This document shows, piece by piece, positions 33,476 to 42,545 of a stretch of 64,000 nucleotides of DNA. The number at the start of each line of letters is the position of its first letter. Position 1 is the first letter of the stretch. The notes below the pieces were generated by a model. The model had not been told where the DNA came from. It saw only the letters and a program-made list of their open reading frames with translations, and did no database searches. Where the stretch lies: the NCBI RefSeq assembly GCF_014534655.1, contig NZ_JACVVD010000002.1, forward strand, positions 248,001 through 312,000, read 5' to 3'. The translations under genes were made by a program, and so were the position numbers. Source of the stretch: Paenibacillus sedimenti. Lineage in GTDB: Bacteria > Bacillota > Bacilli > Paenibacillales > NBRC-103111.

Positions 33476-33792
33476 TCACGAAGACGTGACACCGATACCG
33501 GCATTGTTGATCAAAATATCAAATTGATGGCTGCCGGTACGTTAACAAGCTCCTCATCAAGCGCTGTAGTCAGCTGGGTGACTCTATTGAGCGAAGCGAG
33601 TCCTGCGCCCACTGCAAATGCACGGCCACCCCGGGCTTCAATCGTGCCAATGACTTCCTCCGCGGCATCGCGGTTGCTGCCATAGTGGACAGCGACCAAA
33701 GCCCCCTCATCGGCCAGGCGTAGGGCAATTCCCCGCCCAATGCCTCGGCTTCCTCCTGTAACAACTGCCACTTAACCTTCTAATCGTTTCAT
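33476..33792 (-). pseudogene. Short-chain dehydrogenase/reductase remnant
   Basis: From the ATG at 33792 the frame reads MKRLEG, a TAA stop, then VAVVTGGSRGIGRGIALRLA, the SDR cofactor motif TGxxxGxG. The TAA replaces an expected Lys codon. After TALDEEL the sequence shifts frame and continues as GSHQFDILINNAGIGVTS, containing the NNAG motif, then ends. So the remnant has a nonsense codon, a frameshift and loss of the catalytic Ser/Tyr/Lys half. Intact relatives are about 250 residues. It lies behind an apparently intact MerR-type promoter and converges with the membrane-protein gene, 9 bp from its stop. Confidence 0.8.
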
Positions 33793-33823
33793 CGTATTCA
33801 CTCCCTTAGTTTATCTAAGGCTA

Positions 33824-33854
33824 CTCTATACCCTCCCCTTATGGGGAGAGTCAA
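33824..33854 (-). promoter_or_regulatory. MerR-type promoter before the SDR remnant
   Basis: On the minus strand TTGACT (33854-33849) and TATAGAG (33830-33824) flank a perfect inverted repeat CTCCCC-TTAT-GGGGAG (33833-33848). A spacer of 18-20 bp filled by a palindrome is the hallmark of MerR-family activated promoters. No merR gene lies nearby. Confidence 0.65.
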
Positions 33855-33907
33855 GAGGCGGGGAGTGAATATTTCCTCGAAATCAAAATGAATGCCATTC
33901 CTTCATT

Positions 33908-34642
33908 TCAATCAAGTATGCCGCCGCCAAACAAAAAGCGGTACTCCAGATGCTTGAACCTCAAGTTATCAATCCGGACGCCACCGGTTTCCTTGGATGC
34001 AGTATGAATGATCTTGCCATTTCCCAGATAAATGCCCATATGCGTGATCGGCTTTTGAGATTCTTTCAAGCCTGCATAATCCTGAGGCCGGTTGCCGTAA
34101 AATTTGGTGAAGAATAACAAGTCGCCGCGCCGCGCTTTTCTTAATTGCCGATATTGTCGTTTCGAAAATGCTTTGACATATGCAGCCTGGCTCCGGGAAT
34201 CCCATGGCAAATCCATGCCTAACGCGTATAAATACACCCATCGCGTGAAGTCCGAGCAATCAAAGGAAGATGGTTCCGTGCGGTCGGAACCCCATACGTA
34301 AGGCGTTCGTAAATAAGATTTTGCAGTCGCTATGACATTTTCTGTATACCTTCCGCGTATCGGGGTAATCGATTTATCCGGAAACCTTTGCACAAGCGGA
34401 AACCCATTGGGGTCCAGCAAGGTAGTCGTCTTCGCCGCTTCTTTTGCGAAGCTTCGCAGCTGTCCGGGTATGGCGACTTGCTCTATACCCCAATCTCCGA
34501 CATAGAGATCCTTATCGTTCTGGATAATCGCCCAATCCGATAATTTGTCGTCAGTCACATTTTCCTGGGCCCTTTTTGTGCACCCGGAGAACAGTATAAG
34601 GCTGCACAGGCATGTTAATGTTAGCGCTATTTTTCTCATCAT
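33908..34642 (-). CDS. NlpC/P60 cell-wall hydrolase, lipoprotein
   Basis: 244 residues. Signal peptide with lipobox LFSGC (Cys21), a linker and SH3-like stretch (about 35-100), then the NlpC/P60 domain: catalytic Cys in SSFDCSDFTRWVY, His in THMGIYLGNGKIIH and a downstream polar residue in TASKETGGV. It should cut D-Glu-diaminopimelate bonds in peptidoglycan from the outer face of the membrane. The usual catalytic DCSGL reads DCSDF, a mild variation. Two adjacent ATGs (34642, 34639) follow AAAGGGG; either may be used. It stands alone between the SDR remnant and the terminator shared with the mnt operon. Confidence 0.88.
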   Translation of the reverse strand: MMRKIALTLTCLCSLILFSGCTKRAQENVTDDKLSDWAIIQNDKDLYVGDWGIEQVAIPGQLRSFAKEAAKTTTLLDPNGFPLVQRFPDKSITPIRGRYTENVIATAKSYLRTPYVWGSDRTEPSSFDCSDFTRWVYLYALGMDLPWDSRSQAAYVKAFSKRQYRQLRKARRGDLLFFTKFYGNRPQDYAGLKESQKPITHMGIYLGNGKIIHTASKETGGVRIDNLRFKHLEYRFLFGGGILD

Positions 34643-34740
34643 TAAACCCCTTTGTAACGTTGATGAGCTTAGGATGCTAACATTATTCCTTTTTTACCAC
34701 ACAGCATTCGCAATGGGGACACCTGGATTCAAGCCGAATA

Positions 34741-34784
34741 ACAAACCCGCACCGGCTATGTAAGAATAGCCGGTGCGGGTTTGT
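34741..34784. terminator. Bidirectional terminator below mntD and the NlpC gene
   Basis: Perfect 19-bp stem ACAAACCCGCACCGGCTAT / ATAGCCGGTGCGGGTTTGT with 6-nt loop, two bases beyond the mntD stop. On the minus strand it is followed by TAT-rich sequence. Confidence 0.85.
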
Positions 34785-34785
34785 T

Positions 34786-35679
34786 TTATGCGGATTCGGA
34801 TATATCGCTTTGTACCCAGCGTTTTTGTTTCAACTTGCGGATGATCACGCCATGTGTCGGCGAGAAGAGCAGCGCAAGAAGGAATAGGCCGCCGGCTACA
34901 CTGATCATGCTGCCTGCGATCGAAGCGTCCAATACGCTGGCCACATAATAACCGATGACGGAACTGCTGCTGCCGATGATGACACTATAGACGATCATCA
35001 AGCTCAATCTTTCGGTAAGCAGATACGCAGTAGCGGGTGGAACGACCAGCATGCCAACGACGAGAATCGCTCCGACGCTTTCAAAAGAAGCAACTGTGCT
35101 TACAGATACAAGGCCCATGAGCAGATAGTGGAACAGAGCAACCGGAATGCCCACTGCCGCTGCCATGGCCGGATCGAACGCACAGATTTTAAATTGTTTA
35201 TAAAAGGCTGTAATGACAATGACGCTGAGCAGCAGGGCAAGACCGACGCCCCATACCGCTTTGGGCCCAATATCGATTCCGGCCAGCTGAATCGTATTCC
35301 AAGGCACATAGGCGATTTCTCCGTAAAGCACGCAATCGAGGTCCAAGTCGATATTTCTCGTATACATACTGATCAGAAGTACCCCTACAGCGAATAGTGC
35401 TGTGAATACCACGCCAATTGAGGCATCGGACTGTACCCCGCTCTGATGGAACAATTGAATCAGGAAAACGGTAATCAGTCCAAGTACGGCTGCGCCGAGC
35501 AGCATGAATAAAGAATCGCGGGAACCGCTGATCAGAAAGGCGATGACAATACCGGGAAGGACGGAGTGACTAATCGCGTCTCCGATCATCGCCATTTTCC
35601 GCAGAACGAGAAAACAGCCCACGATGCCGCAGGTGCTGGCCACAAGCACGCCGGTTAAGATGATCCAAAATGTACTCAT
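34786..35679 (-). CDS. mntD: Metal ABC transporter permease (second)
   Basis: 297 residues, eight to nine hydrophobic segments, ABC-3 (zinc/manganese) permease family: GDAISHSVLPGIVIAFLISG near residue 35 and SVSTVASFESVGAILVVGML near 200. Last gene of an mntABCD-type operon; its start overlaps the stop of the preceding permease by 4 nt. It forms the membrane channel together with MntC, fed by the lipoprotein MntA and powered by MntB. Two permease genes plus an MntR-like box argue for manganese rather than zinc. A strong terminator follows 2 bp after the stop. Confidence 0.85.
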   Translation of the reverse strand: MSTFWIILTGVLVASTCGIVGCFLVLRKMAMIGDAISHSVLPGIVIAFLISGSRDSLFMLLGAAVLGLITVFLIQLFHQSGVQSDASIGVVFTALFAVGVLLISMYTRNIDLDLDCVLYGEIAYVPWNTIQLAGIDIGPKAVWGVGLALLLSVIVITAFYKQFKICAFDPAMAAAVGIPVALFHYLLMGLVSVSTVASFESVGAILVVGMLVVPPATAYLLTERLSLMIVYSVIIGSSSSVIGYYVASVLDASIAGSMISVAGGLFLLALLFSPTHGVIIRKLKQKRWVQSDISESA

Positions 35680-36626
35680 AACGCGCTCTCCTTCCGCTCC
35701 GCATGGAGTACCACTTGTGCTTGCTCGCCTCTGACTTTGTTCCGAACAGATACGCGCAGCAATAACTTAGACAATACCCCTCGCCGTGGAGCTGCTACGA
35801 CCGAGATGAGAAAGAGGGAGGTGGAGGCAAGCACGGTTAATGGGCCTGTCGGCAAATTATTGCCGTTAGCACTGATGAAAGTCCCTGTCAAACCGCTAAG
35901 AGCTCCAAACAGACCTGCGAGAACGACCATGATACCGAGCCTTTCCGTCCAATATCTGGCCGATACGGCAGGCGTAATCAAGAGGGCGGCCATGAGCACC
36001 ACACCGACAGCTTGAATGCCGACGACGACCGCGATCACAATGAGAAACATGATGAACTGATCCAATAAGGCGACCGGATAGCCTAATCCCCGGGCAAAGC
36101 CGGGATCGAAACTGAGAAGCTTAAATTCTTTGAACAATAAGGCGCAGACACCAATCAATACGATGGATATGATGGCCATAATCAACACATCGGACAGCAT
36201 CATGGAAGCGGCTTGACCGAACAAGAACTTATCGAGTCCGCTTTGGTTGCCGTTCCCGCTATGCTGAATTTGTGTCAGCAAGACGATGCCAAAACCGAAG
36301 AACACGGAAAGCACGATTGCTAAAGCAGAGTCCTGCTTAATCCGCGTATGCCGCGTAATATATCCAATCCCGAATGTTGCCACGATACCGGCAATGGCAG
36401 CCCCAATCAGAAATAACAGAATCGACTTCGAGCCGCTAAGCATAAAAGCGATGCAAACGCCGGGAAGCGCCGCGTGCGACAAAGCATCGCCCATCAAGGA
36501 CTGTTTGCGCAAATAGGCAAAGCTCCCGATGACGCCGCTGCTTAAACCAAGCAGCATGCAGCCTAGAAGGATCCACTGGGTATTAGGATCCAAAAACACT
36601 TTCATCCAATCCGGCATGCTCATCAC
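35676..36626 (-). CDS. mntC: Metal ABC transporter permease (first)
   Basis: 316 residues, ABC-3 family: [19 protein letters not shown] near residue 40 and a long helix-rich body ending in a basic tail. Same family as the following gene, to which it is coupled by a 4-nt overlap; its own start overlaps the ATPase gene stop. Naming follows Bacillus mntABCD order (binding protein, ATPase, two permeases). Zinc cannot be fully excluded because the two families are close, but operator evidence favours Mn(II). Confidence 0.85.
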   Translation of the reverse strand: MMSMPDWMKVFLDPNTQWILLGCMLLGLSSGVIGSFAYLRKQSLMGDALSHAALPGVCIAFMLSGSKSILLFLIGAAIAGIVATFGIGYITRHTRIKQDSALAIVLSVFFGFGIVLLTQIQHSGNGNQSGLDKFLFGQAASMMLSDVLIMAIISIVLIGVCALLFKEFKLLSFDPGFARGLGYPVALLDQFIMFLIVIAVVVGIQAVGVVLMAALLITPAVSARYWTERLGIMVVLAGLFGALSGLTGTFISANGNNLPTGPLTVLASTSLFLISVVAAPRRGVLSKLLLRVSVRNKVRGEQAQVVLHAERKESAL

Positions 36627-37387
36627 CTCGTATTCATGATCATGGACGATTGGTTATCGTGATCCAATATCGTTAACCTTCCGCCGTATGTTTGCTGCAG
36701 TTTGTCAGCGGTAAACGTCTGCTCCACAGGACCGAAATCGAGGAGCTGTACATTCAAGAGCATGACCCAATCGAAATATTCTTTGACCGTGGCCAGGTCA
36801 TGATGGACGACCAGTACGGTTTTGCCTTGCATCTTCAGCTCGTTAAGGAGCGTAATAATCGCTTTTTCCGTTGCCGCATCCACACCTACAAACGGCTCAT
36901 CCATGAAATACAGTTTGGCATCTTGAGCAAGGGCTCTGGCCAGGAATATCCGCTGCTGCTGTCCGCCTGACAGCTGGCTAATCTGCCGGTCGGCGAATTC
37001 CGTCATACCGACTTTCGCCAGACATTCCATGGCAAATCTTTTTTCAGCTTGGCCGGGGCGTTTGAACCAGCCCAGATGTCCATATCGTCCCATCATGACA
37101 ACATCGAGCGCATTCGTCGGGAAATCCCAATCGACGGATTCCCGCTGGGGGACATAGCCAACCATTTTGCGCTGCTCGGCGTATGGTTTTCCATAAATGG
37201 ATACATCGCCGGACAGACGGGGAATGAGCCCGAGCGCCGCTTTAATTAAAGTGGATTTGCCGGCTCCGTTAGGACCGACGATACCGATCAGCTTTCCTTC
37301 CGGTACTTCGAAGCTAACGTTTCGAAGTACCGGTTTTTTCTGATAAGCAACGGACATGTTATGAATCGATAAAGGGTTGGTTTGCAT
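36623..37387 (-). CDS. mntB: Metal ABC transporter ATP-binding protein
   Basis: About 254 residues. Walker [10 protein letters not shown], signature [15 protein letters not shown], Walker [14 protein letters not shown]-loop LVVHHDLA, and [13 protein letters not shown], the Q-loop region typical of Mn/Zn ATPases (ZnuC/MntB). The ATG at 37387 is preferred, 9 nt after AAAGGAG; another ATG two codons upstream (37393) is only 3 nt from that site. It is 21 bp after mntA and overlaps mntC. Energises Mn(II) import. Confidence 0.88.
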   Translation of the reverse strand: MQTNPLSIHNMSVAYQKKPVLRNVSFEVPEGKLIGIVGPNGAGKSTLIKAALGLIPRLSGDVSIYGKPYAEQRKMVGYVPQRESVDWDFPTNALDVVMMGRYGHLGWFKRPGQAEKRFAMECLAKVGMTEFADRQISQLSGGQQQRIFLARALAQDAKLYFMDEPFVGVDAATEKAIITLLNELKMQGKTVLVVHHDLATVKEYFDWVMLLNVQLLDFGPVEQTFTADKLQQTYGGRLTILDHDNQSSMIMNTR

Positions 37388-37408
37388 GCTCATTTTCTCC
37401 TTTGCCAA

Positions 37409-38392
37409 TTATTTGAGTGCGCCCACAATCGTGTCCACGTTATGGCGAACCATGCCGATATAAGTGCCTTCCGGCGTTCCTGCTTCGCCCATGGCATCAG
37501 AGAACAGCTCGCCGCCGATCTTCAAATCTTGGCCCTTTTCTTTGGCGCCTTGAATAACGGCATCAATTGCTTTGCGGGGGACACTGGATTCGATAAAGAC
37601 AGCTTTGATCTTGTTTGCGACCAGATAATCCCGCAGGTCGATCACATCTTTGGTGCCCGCTTCCGAAGCTGTGCTGATCCCTTGGAGTCCCATGACTTTC
37701 ATGCCATAGGCGTCGCCGAAATAGCCGAAAGCATCATGTGCCGTAACCAATACGCGGCTTTGTTCCGGTATCGTTTTGATTTTCTCCGCAACCTCATTGT
37801 GAAGCTGCTGCAACTGTTTAAGATAAGCGTCGGCATTGCTGCGGTATTCTTCAGCATGAGCCGGATCATGTTTCACAAGTGTATCGCGAATCGACTCCGC
37901 AGCCGTCATCCAGAGTCTGACATCGAACCAGATATGAGGATCGAACTCGGTTTCCATTTCGGCTCCGGATCTCAGCTTGGCGCGGTCAATATTATCCGAT
38001 ACGGCCACAGTCGGTTTCTTTTTGCCCATGTTCTCAAAAATTTCAATCATTTTCCCTTCCAAATGCAGACCGTTATAGAAAATGATGTCCGCCTTATCCA
38101 GCTTGGCGATATCGCCTTGGGATGCTTTGTATAAATGAGGGTCTACCCCTGCCTTCATAAGTCCCGTCACTTCCACATGCGTCCCGCCGACTTGGTTAAC
38201 GACATCAGTGATCATGCCGATTGTTGTCGTCACTTTAATTTTTCCTGAAGCAGTAGCATTTGGCGATGCTGTGTTGGTTTGGCCGCAGGCGGACATGAGG
38301 GCTATACAACCGATGAGCATAAAACTAAGGAACAACCGCATAACTGCACCGCTAAGTTTAGATTTTGTTTTTGTTGTCATTTGCATTTGCAT
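37409..38392 (-). CDS. mntA: Manganese-binding lipoprotein (cluster A-I solute receptor)
   Basis: 327 residues. Signal with lipobox LMSAC (Cys36), then the metal-receptor fold: ligands expected in VDPHLYKASQ (His), EFDPHIWFDVRLW (His), VTAHDAFGYF (Glu/His region) and an acidic ligand near VFIESSVPRK. Absence of a long His-rich loop argues against a ZnuA-type zinc receptor. First gene of the operon mntABCD on the minus strand; an MntR-like operator lies 64 bp upstream. Acts outside the membrane to capture Mn(II) and deliver it to MntC/MntD. Start ATG 38392 follows GAGGAGAG; later ATGs at 38386 and 38380 are possible. Confidence 0.88.
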   Translation of the reverse strand: MQMQMTTKTKSKLSGAVMRLFLSFMLIGCIALMSACGQTNTASPNATASGKIKVTTTIGMITDVVNQVGGTHVEVTGLMKAGVDPHLYKASQGDIAKLDKADIIFYNGLHLEGKMIEIFENMGKKKPTVAVSDNIDRAKLRSGAEMETEFDPHIWFDVRLWMTAAESIRDTLVKHDPAHAEEYRSNADAYLKQLQQLHNEVAEKIKTIPEQSRVLVTAHDAFGYFGDAYGMKVMGLQGISTASEAGTKDVIDLRDYLVANKIKAVFIESSVPRKAIDAVIQGAKEKGQDLKIGGELFSDAMGEAGTPEGTYIGMVRHNVDTIVGALK

Positions 38393-38455
38393 GGCTTCAT
38401 CTCTCCTCGTTAGTCTTGTTTTTAGTTACTATTTTATCTTTCCTATAAACAAATA

Positions 38456-38472
38456 AGTTTCTCTAGGGCAAA
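38456..38472 (-). promoter_or_regulatory. MntR-like operator of the mnt operon
   Basis: Read on the minus strand: TTTGCCCTAGAGAAACT, close to Bacillus MntR boxes such as TTTGCCTTAAGGAAACT. It lies between the start codon of mntA and AT-rich promoter sequence (TATAAT-like at about 38518). Manganese-dependent repression is inferred. Confidence 0.65.
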
Positions 38473-38577
38473 AATTAAAATAAAAAAAGGGATATGTATT
38501 TCCTTATACCTACAGTATTATAGTACAACAAAATAATTGCATGTACAACACAAATTTGCACGAAGGAAAAATAAATA

Positions 38578-38612
38578 GGCCCCAGTAGCAAGAATACTTG
38601 CCTGGAGCCCTC
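38578..38612 (-). terminator. Terminator after the AraC-family gene
   Basis: On the minus strand a GC-rich imperfect hairpin (GGGCTCCAGGCAAG / CTTGCTACTGGGGCC, TATT loop) followed by TATTTATTTTT. Confidence 0.65.
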
Positions 38613-38641
38613 TGATTGATTTTCTTACAACGAGTCGGTTT

Positions 38642-39511
38642 TTATTTTTTAAATATTGGTATCCATATTTCGCTTTTAAAAGCGGGCGATGTTACATCTT
38701 TATGCTCGTTCCACAAGATTTCTGGCCCTACTGCTTGTTCATAGTTCGAGGATGGAAACCATTCGGAGTAGATGCGTCCCCAGATATCCTGCAGCGTATC
38801 CGGAAATGGTCCGACTGACTCGAATACTGCCCATGTTGAGGCGGGAACTTCAAGTTGTGTCAGGTTCTCCGGACATTCCTGCGTTGTTGCCGCGCCTATA
38901 TAATGATCAAGCTCCCCATTTTCCAGTCGACCTTCAGAAAAGTTTGTGGATGCGCTAAGCAATCCCCAAGGCTCAACATTTGAAAGTTGCTTAAGTTTAT
39001 TGATCGTCTCATCATTTAAACTTGCCCACATCGAGGCAATTTCCGGATTAACTCCATGGTAAATCAAAGAAACTCTTTTCTTAATGCCAACGATGCGAAA
39101 AGTCTCCTTTTCTACAATGCGATAGATCATTTCACTTCCTCCTTTAATGGTTAACTGAAAGGTCATACGTGGATAAGCTTTTAGAGATTTGCCGCTATGT
39201 CTGGCATCTGACGGTGTTATGCCATGCAAATTTTGAAAAGCTCTTGCGAATGAGTCCGGAGAGTTGTATCCATATTTAACTGCAATATCAATAATCCTTA
39301 TGCTGCTATTAGTAAGCTCGAATGCTGCAAGAGATAGGCGCCTGCGGCGGATGTACTCCGACAGCGTAACCCCTGCAAGGAAAGAAAACATTCTTGTAAA
39401 ATGGTACTCCGAGCACATAGACAGCCTGGCTGCTTCTTTCAAATCAATCTCATGAGTAAGATTGTTTTCAATATAATTCACTGCTTCATTCAATTTCTTA
39501 AGCATATCCAT
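38642..39511 (-). CDS. AraC-family regulator with GyrI-like effector domain
   Basis: 290 residues. Two helix-turn-helix units at the N terminus (about 1-110): [19 protein letters not shown] and [20 protein letters not shown], then a GyrI-like/small-molecule-binding domain (about 125-285) with [22 protein letters not shown] motifs. This is the Rob/SoxS-GyrI layout (as BltR/YdeE-type proteins) that senses hydrophobic drugs or signals. The ATG at 39511 is chosen because GGGAGGTGATC lies just upstream. No obvious target gene adjoins it. Autoregulation is possible. Confidence 0.88.
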   Translation of the reverse strand: MDMLKKLNEAVNYIENNLTHEIDLKEAARLSMCSEYHFTRMFSFLAGVTLSEYIRRRRLSLAAFELTNSSIRIIDIAVKYGYNSPDSFARAFQNLHGITPSDARHSGKSLKAYPRMTFQLTIKGGSEMIYRIVEKETFRIVGIKKRVSLIYHGVNPEIASMWASLNDETINKLKQLSNVEPWGLLSASTNFSEGRLENGELDHYIGAATTQECPENLTQLEVPASTWAVFESVGPFPDTLQDIWGRIYSEWFPSSNYEQAVGPEILWNEHKDVTSPAFKSEIWIPIFKK

Positions 39512-39600
39512 GAGATCACCTCCCTCATTAATAGAATAGCAGGTGTCATATATATCTTTCCGATATTTCTTGCACAATTATGAAGGCTAATGAGGCATAT

Positions 39601-39645
39601 AAAAAAGCAAGAAGCCTAGATTGATTAAGCTAGGCTTCTTGCTTA
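39601..39645 (-). terminator. Terminator after the DUF3231 gene
   Basis: 14-bp perfect stem AGCAAGAAGCCTAG / CTAGGCTTCTTGCT, 10-nt loop. On the minus strand it is followed by a T6 run. Confidence 0.85.
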
Positions 39646-39657
39646 TAAGGGAAATGA

Positions 39658-40212
39658 TTAACTCATTACTTTTTGAGAGCCGGGCGGGACATAAAACGGA
39701 GGCATATTAATCCAACCTCGTTTGCGCATTAATTGTTTCAATCTAGCCGCAAAAGCTAATTTTTCAGCTTGAAATTGAATGAATAATAACCCGACGTCTG
39801 AGCGAATCGACTGCGTAGCAATGCTGGCGGCCTGCAAAATCAAACTTGCGATTTTCAGAGATAATTCGTTGGCGAGCACCTCATCCGTTTGTTTAACGCC
39901 GAGAGGAATACTGTTAGGATCCGAAGTTGGCATATCTTCAGGGGCTTTAGGCAAGCTAAGTCCTTCCTTAAGCATAAAACTATGGAGTCTTTCCCTTTGG
40001 CTGGTACCGAGTTTTGAGTCTTCTTCAAGTATAAACTTCAGTTCATGATCGGAAGTGGTGTTGATTCCGGCTTGAACGGTAACTTTCGCTAATTCCAGGC
40101 CAGCCAAGTATATCCAGCATCCCATTACTTCTCCGACATGAAGTGGCTGGTCTTCATCTTGAGCCGTCATCGATTTAATGTAATCTAATGTTGTTTCCAG
40201 TATATTTACCAT
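39658..40212 (-). CDS. DUF3231-like protein
   Basis: 184 residues, mostly helical, with a pattern of a repeat unit (about residues 10-100 and 100-175). The C-terminal GWINMPPFYVPPG resembles the GWLEQPP ending of DUF3231 proteins of spore formers, which have a ferritin-like four-helix fold and unknown function. The ATG at 40212 follows AGGAGG at 7 nt. It stands 83 bp downstream of the predicted permease gene on the same strand and could be co-transcribed with it. No metal-binding set of residues could be assigned by eye. Confidence 0.65.
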   Translation of the reverse strand: MVNILETTLDYIKSMTAQDEDQPLHVGEVMGCWIYLAGLELAKVTVQAGINTTSDHELKFILEEDSKLGTSQRERLHSFMLKEGLSLPKAPEDMPTSDPNSIPLGVKQTDEVLANELSLKIASLILQAASIATQSIRSDVGLLFIQFQAEKLAFAARLKQLMRKRGWINMPPFYVPPGSQKVMS

Positions 40213-40294
40213 GCGTTTCCTCCTGTTTTTAAAATAATAAGTAATATTGTTTGCAGAGGGAAACTGTTTATTCAAAAATTGCCTATGATTTCGT

Positions 40295-41371
40295 TTATAG
40301 AACGAATGCGCCTGTAATGCCGCTTAATATCCCTAGTACAACAACTGAAACGATAACAAAAAGGATGACCTTCTTGGGAAAGGACCTTGAAATCATAAGC
40401 AAAGAAGGCAAGCTGACTGAAGGCAGTGTAAGCAATAATGCAGCGGCGGGACCTGTGCCCAGTCCAAAGGACATGAAAGATTGAATAATCGGTATCTCGG
40501 CAGCTGTAGGGATTACAAACAACATACCTGCGATAGCAAAACCTGCAATAAGAAGAATGCTATTTCCGGATGCTTCCCCGACTGTCGGGAATAACCAGGC
40601 TCTGCAAGCACCTAACAAGAGCACAGCGATGATGTAGGCAGGAACAATACGCAGGATCATCGACCAAATGCTTTTGAGCCATTTTAGTAGTAATGAACCG
40701 GATTGTTCATCTGCGATTTTCATCGGTTTAACAGCCATGTTCTCCGGAGGATTCATGTTGCCGGCAAATCGATTCGCGTAGAAACTTACGCCAAATGTTA
40801 GGATTAATCCGAATATCAGTCGTATTAAGGTGAACTTCCAAGACAACACAAAGGTCATAAACACTAAGGTTGCCGGGTTAAGGGTCGGATTTCCGAGCCA
40901 AAAAGCAAGACTTGCGCCTACAGATACATTCTTTTTACGTAAACCTACAGCTAGCGGCGCTGCACAACATGTGCACATCATGCCTGGAATAGAGGCGATG
41001 CCGCCGATGAATGTGCTGCCGAAGGAGGTTCTGCCGAGTACTTTCAGCAGCCATGCGGATGGCAGAAGCACTTGTACCAATGAACCAAGGATGACGCCGA
41101 GCACGGCCGCTTTCCATACTGATTTATAATAAGCGAGTGCATAATCCCATGCAGCTTGCCAGGAAGGAGCGGGAGCTGTCGGGTTATTGCCGGATACAAT
41201 AGATGATCCAATAGAATGCTTGATTGCCGCATCAAACGCTTTATGATAATAAGGCCACCATTTGACATAGGTTAACCCTATAATAGCGATGATGAGAAAT
41301 ACGATAGCCGATAATACGGCCTTTTTGCTGACCGGTTCAACTTGGGGTGCGGAATGGCTGGTTTCTGGCAT
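40295..41371 (-). CDS. Predicted permease (ArsP/DUF318-like), next to selD-selU
   Basis: 358 residues, eight or so hydrophobic segments, PF03773-type permease. Seen: PGMMCTCCAAPLAVGLRKK, the Cys-Cys motif found in ArsP-like members; FWLGNPTLNPATLVF; and VIPTAAEIPIIQSFMSFGLG with the second half of the family signature. The ATG at 41371 follows TTGGAGG at 5 nt. ArsP exports trivalent organoarsenicals; other members transport unknown solutes. It is divergent from selD-selU with about 110 bp between, which suggests a selenium-related substrate such as selenite or a selenium-organic compound. That link is inference. Confidence 0.75.
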   Translation of the reverse strand: MPETSHSAPQVEPVSKKAVLSAIVFLIIAIIGLTYVKWWPYYHKAFDAAIKHSIGSSIVSGNNPTAPAPSWQAAWDYALAYYKSVWKAAVLGVILGSLVQVLLPSAWLLKVLGRTSFGSTFIGGIASIPGMMCTCCAAPLAVGLRKKNVSVGASLAFWLGNPTLNPATLVFMTFVLSWKFTLIRLIFGLILTFGVSFYANRFAGNMNPPENMAVKPMKIADEQSGSLLLKWLKSIWSMILRIVPAYIIAVLLLGACRAWLFPTVGEASGNSILLIAGFAIAGMLFVIPTAAEIPIIQSFMSFGLGTGPAAALLLTLPSVSLPSLLMISRSFPKKVILFVIVSVVVLGILSGITGAFVL

Positions 41372-41481
41372 GATAGCCTCCAAGCATTAGATTTTGATCA
41401 CATAAATCGGTTATCATTATATCATGTCGTGGCGATGTTGAAGTAGATACATTAGCCCAACTGAAGAGAGGATTGAAGACC

Positions 41482-42531
41482 ATGTCGACAACAGATAAAA
41501 TTAAGCTTACATCTTATTCAACCAAGGGTGGCTGCGGGTGCAAAATCGGTCCGGCAGATCTTTCCGAAGTCATTCGAACTTTACCTCCGGCTGTACCGAA
41601 TCCCAACCTTCTCGTGGGGATAGATACAAGTGATGATGCTGGCGTATATAAACTAAGCGAAGAGATCGCTCTCGTTCAAACCGTGGATTTTTTTACCCCG
41701 ATTGTCGATGACCCGTATTCCTTCGGACAAGTAGCTGCCGCCAATGCGATCAGCGACATTTATGCGATGGGCGGCAAGCCTCTTACGGCGCTTAATATTG
41801 TAGCTTTTCCGATTCGTACGCTGGACAAGCAAGTGCTCGCTGAGATATTGCGAGGTGCTGGAGAAAAGATGAAAGAAGCTGGAATTACCCTGGTCGGCGG
41901 ACATTCCATTGATGATAATGAACCTAAGTTCGGACTTGCCGTTACAGGATTGGTGCACCCCCAAAAAGTGCGAACCAACGCAGGAGCCGTTCCGGGAGAT
42001 AAGCTGATCTTGACGAAGCCGATTGGCGTAGGGATTTTGACAACCTCGATTAAGAAAGACCGCTTATCGGAAGAAGAAGTGCAAAGAGTCACTCAAGTTA
42101 TGGCTACACTTAATAAAACTGCTGCAGAAACGATGGAGCCTTTCGATGTGCATGCCTGCACAGACGTTACAGGCTTTGGGTTGATCGGGCATTCTCTTGA
42201 AATGGCCAAAGGAAGCGGAGTAGGCATCCGCATTGTTGCAAGAGACGTGCCTGTGTTGCCCCGAGTTCGTGAACTGGCTGAAGAAGGCTTCGTTCCGGGA
42301 GGTACCAAAAATAACTTCGCCCATGTACAGGATTCGATTACGTTCCCCGACTCCTTAGATCAGATCGGTCAGTGGATTTTATGTGATGCTGTAACTTCGG
42401 GAGGTCTTCTTATCTCTGTTGCAGGAGATCAGGCGAATGAACTGCTGCATAAGCTCAAACAAGCTGGGGTTGAAGCCAGTCTCATTGGTGAAACGACGTC
42501 GGAATACCCTGGACGTATTGTCGTCATCTAA
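41482..42531 (+). CDS. selD: Selenide, water dikinase (selenophosphate synthetase)
   Basis: 349 residues. Makes selenophosphate from selenide and ATP. N-terminal motif STKGGCGCKIGP carries the catalytic Cys18 and Lys21; the Cys rather than selenocysteine form is present. Further landmarks are VQTVDFFTPIVDDPYSFGQVAAANAISDIYAMGG (AIR synthase family core, metal-binding Asp) and TDVTGFGLIGHSLEMA. The ATG at 41482 is preferred (GAGAGGA upstream); an in-frame TTG at 41473 is too close to it. The next gene is selU, so selenophosphate is used for tRNA 2-selenouridine; no selA, selB or selC was seen here. Confidence 0.93.
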   Translation: MSTTDKIKLTSYSTKGGCGCKIGPADLSEVIRTLPPAVPNPNLLVGIDTSDDAGVYKLSEEIALVQTVDFFTPIVDDPYSFGQVAAANAISDIYAMGGKPLTALNIVAFPIRTLDKQVLAEILRGAGEKMKEAGITLVGGHSIDDNEPKFGLAVTGLVHPQKVRTNAGAVPGDKLILTKPIGVGILTTSIKKDRLSEEEVQRVTQVMATLNKTAAETMEPFDVHACTDVTGFGLIGHSLEMAKGSGVGIRIVARDVPVLPRVRELAEEGFVPGGTKNNFAHVQDSITFPDSLDQIGQWILCDAVTSGGLLISVAGDQANELLHKLKQAGVEASLIGETTSEYPGRIVVI

Positions 42532-42545
42532 AGGAGCGAAAACCA

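Noticed and set aside
34786-38392. Zinc (ZnuABC) transporter
   Set aside because: Two permeases, no His-rich loop in the receptor and an MntR-like rather than Zur-like operator favour manganese.
41372-41481. Selenium-dependent recoding element near selD
   Set aside because: selD uses Cys codons and no SECIS-like hairpin or in-frame TGA is present.
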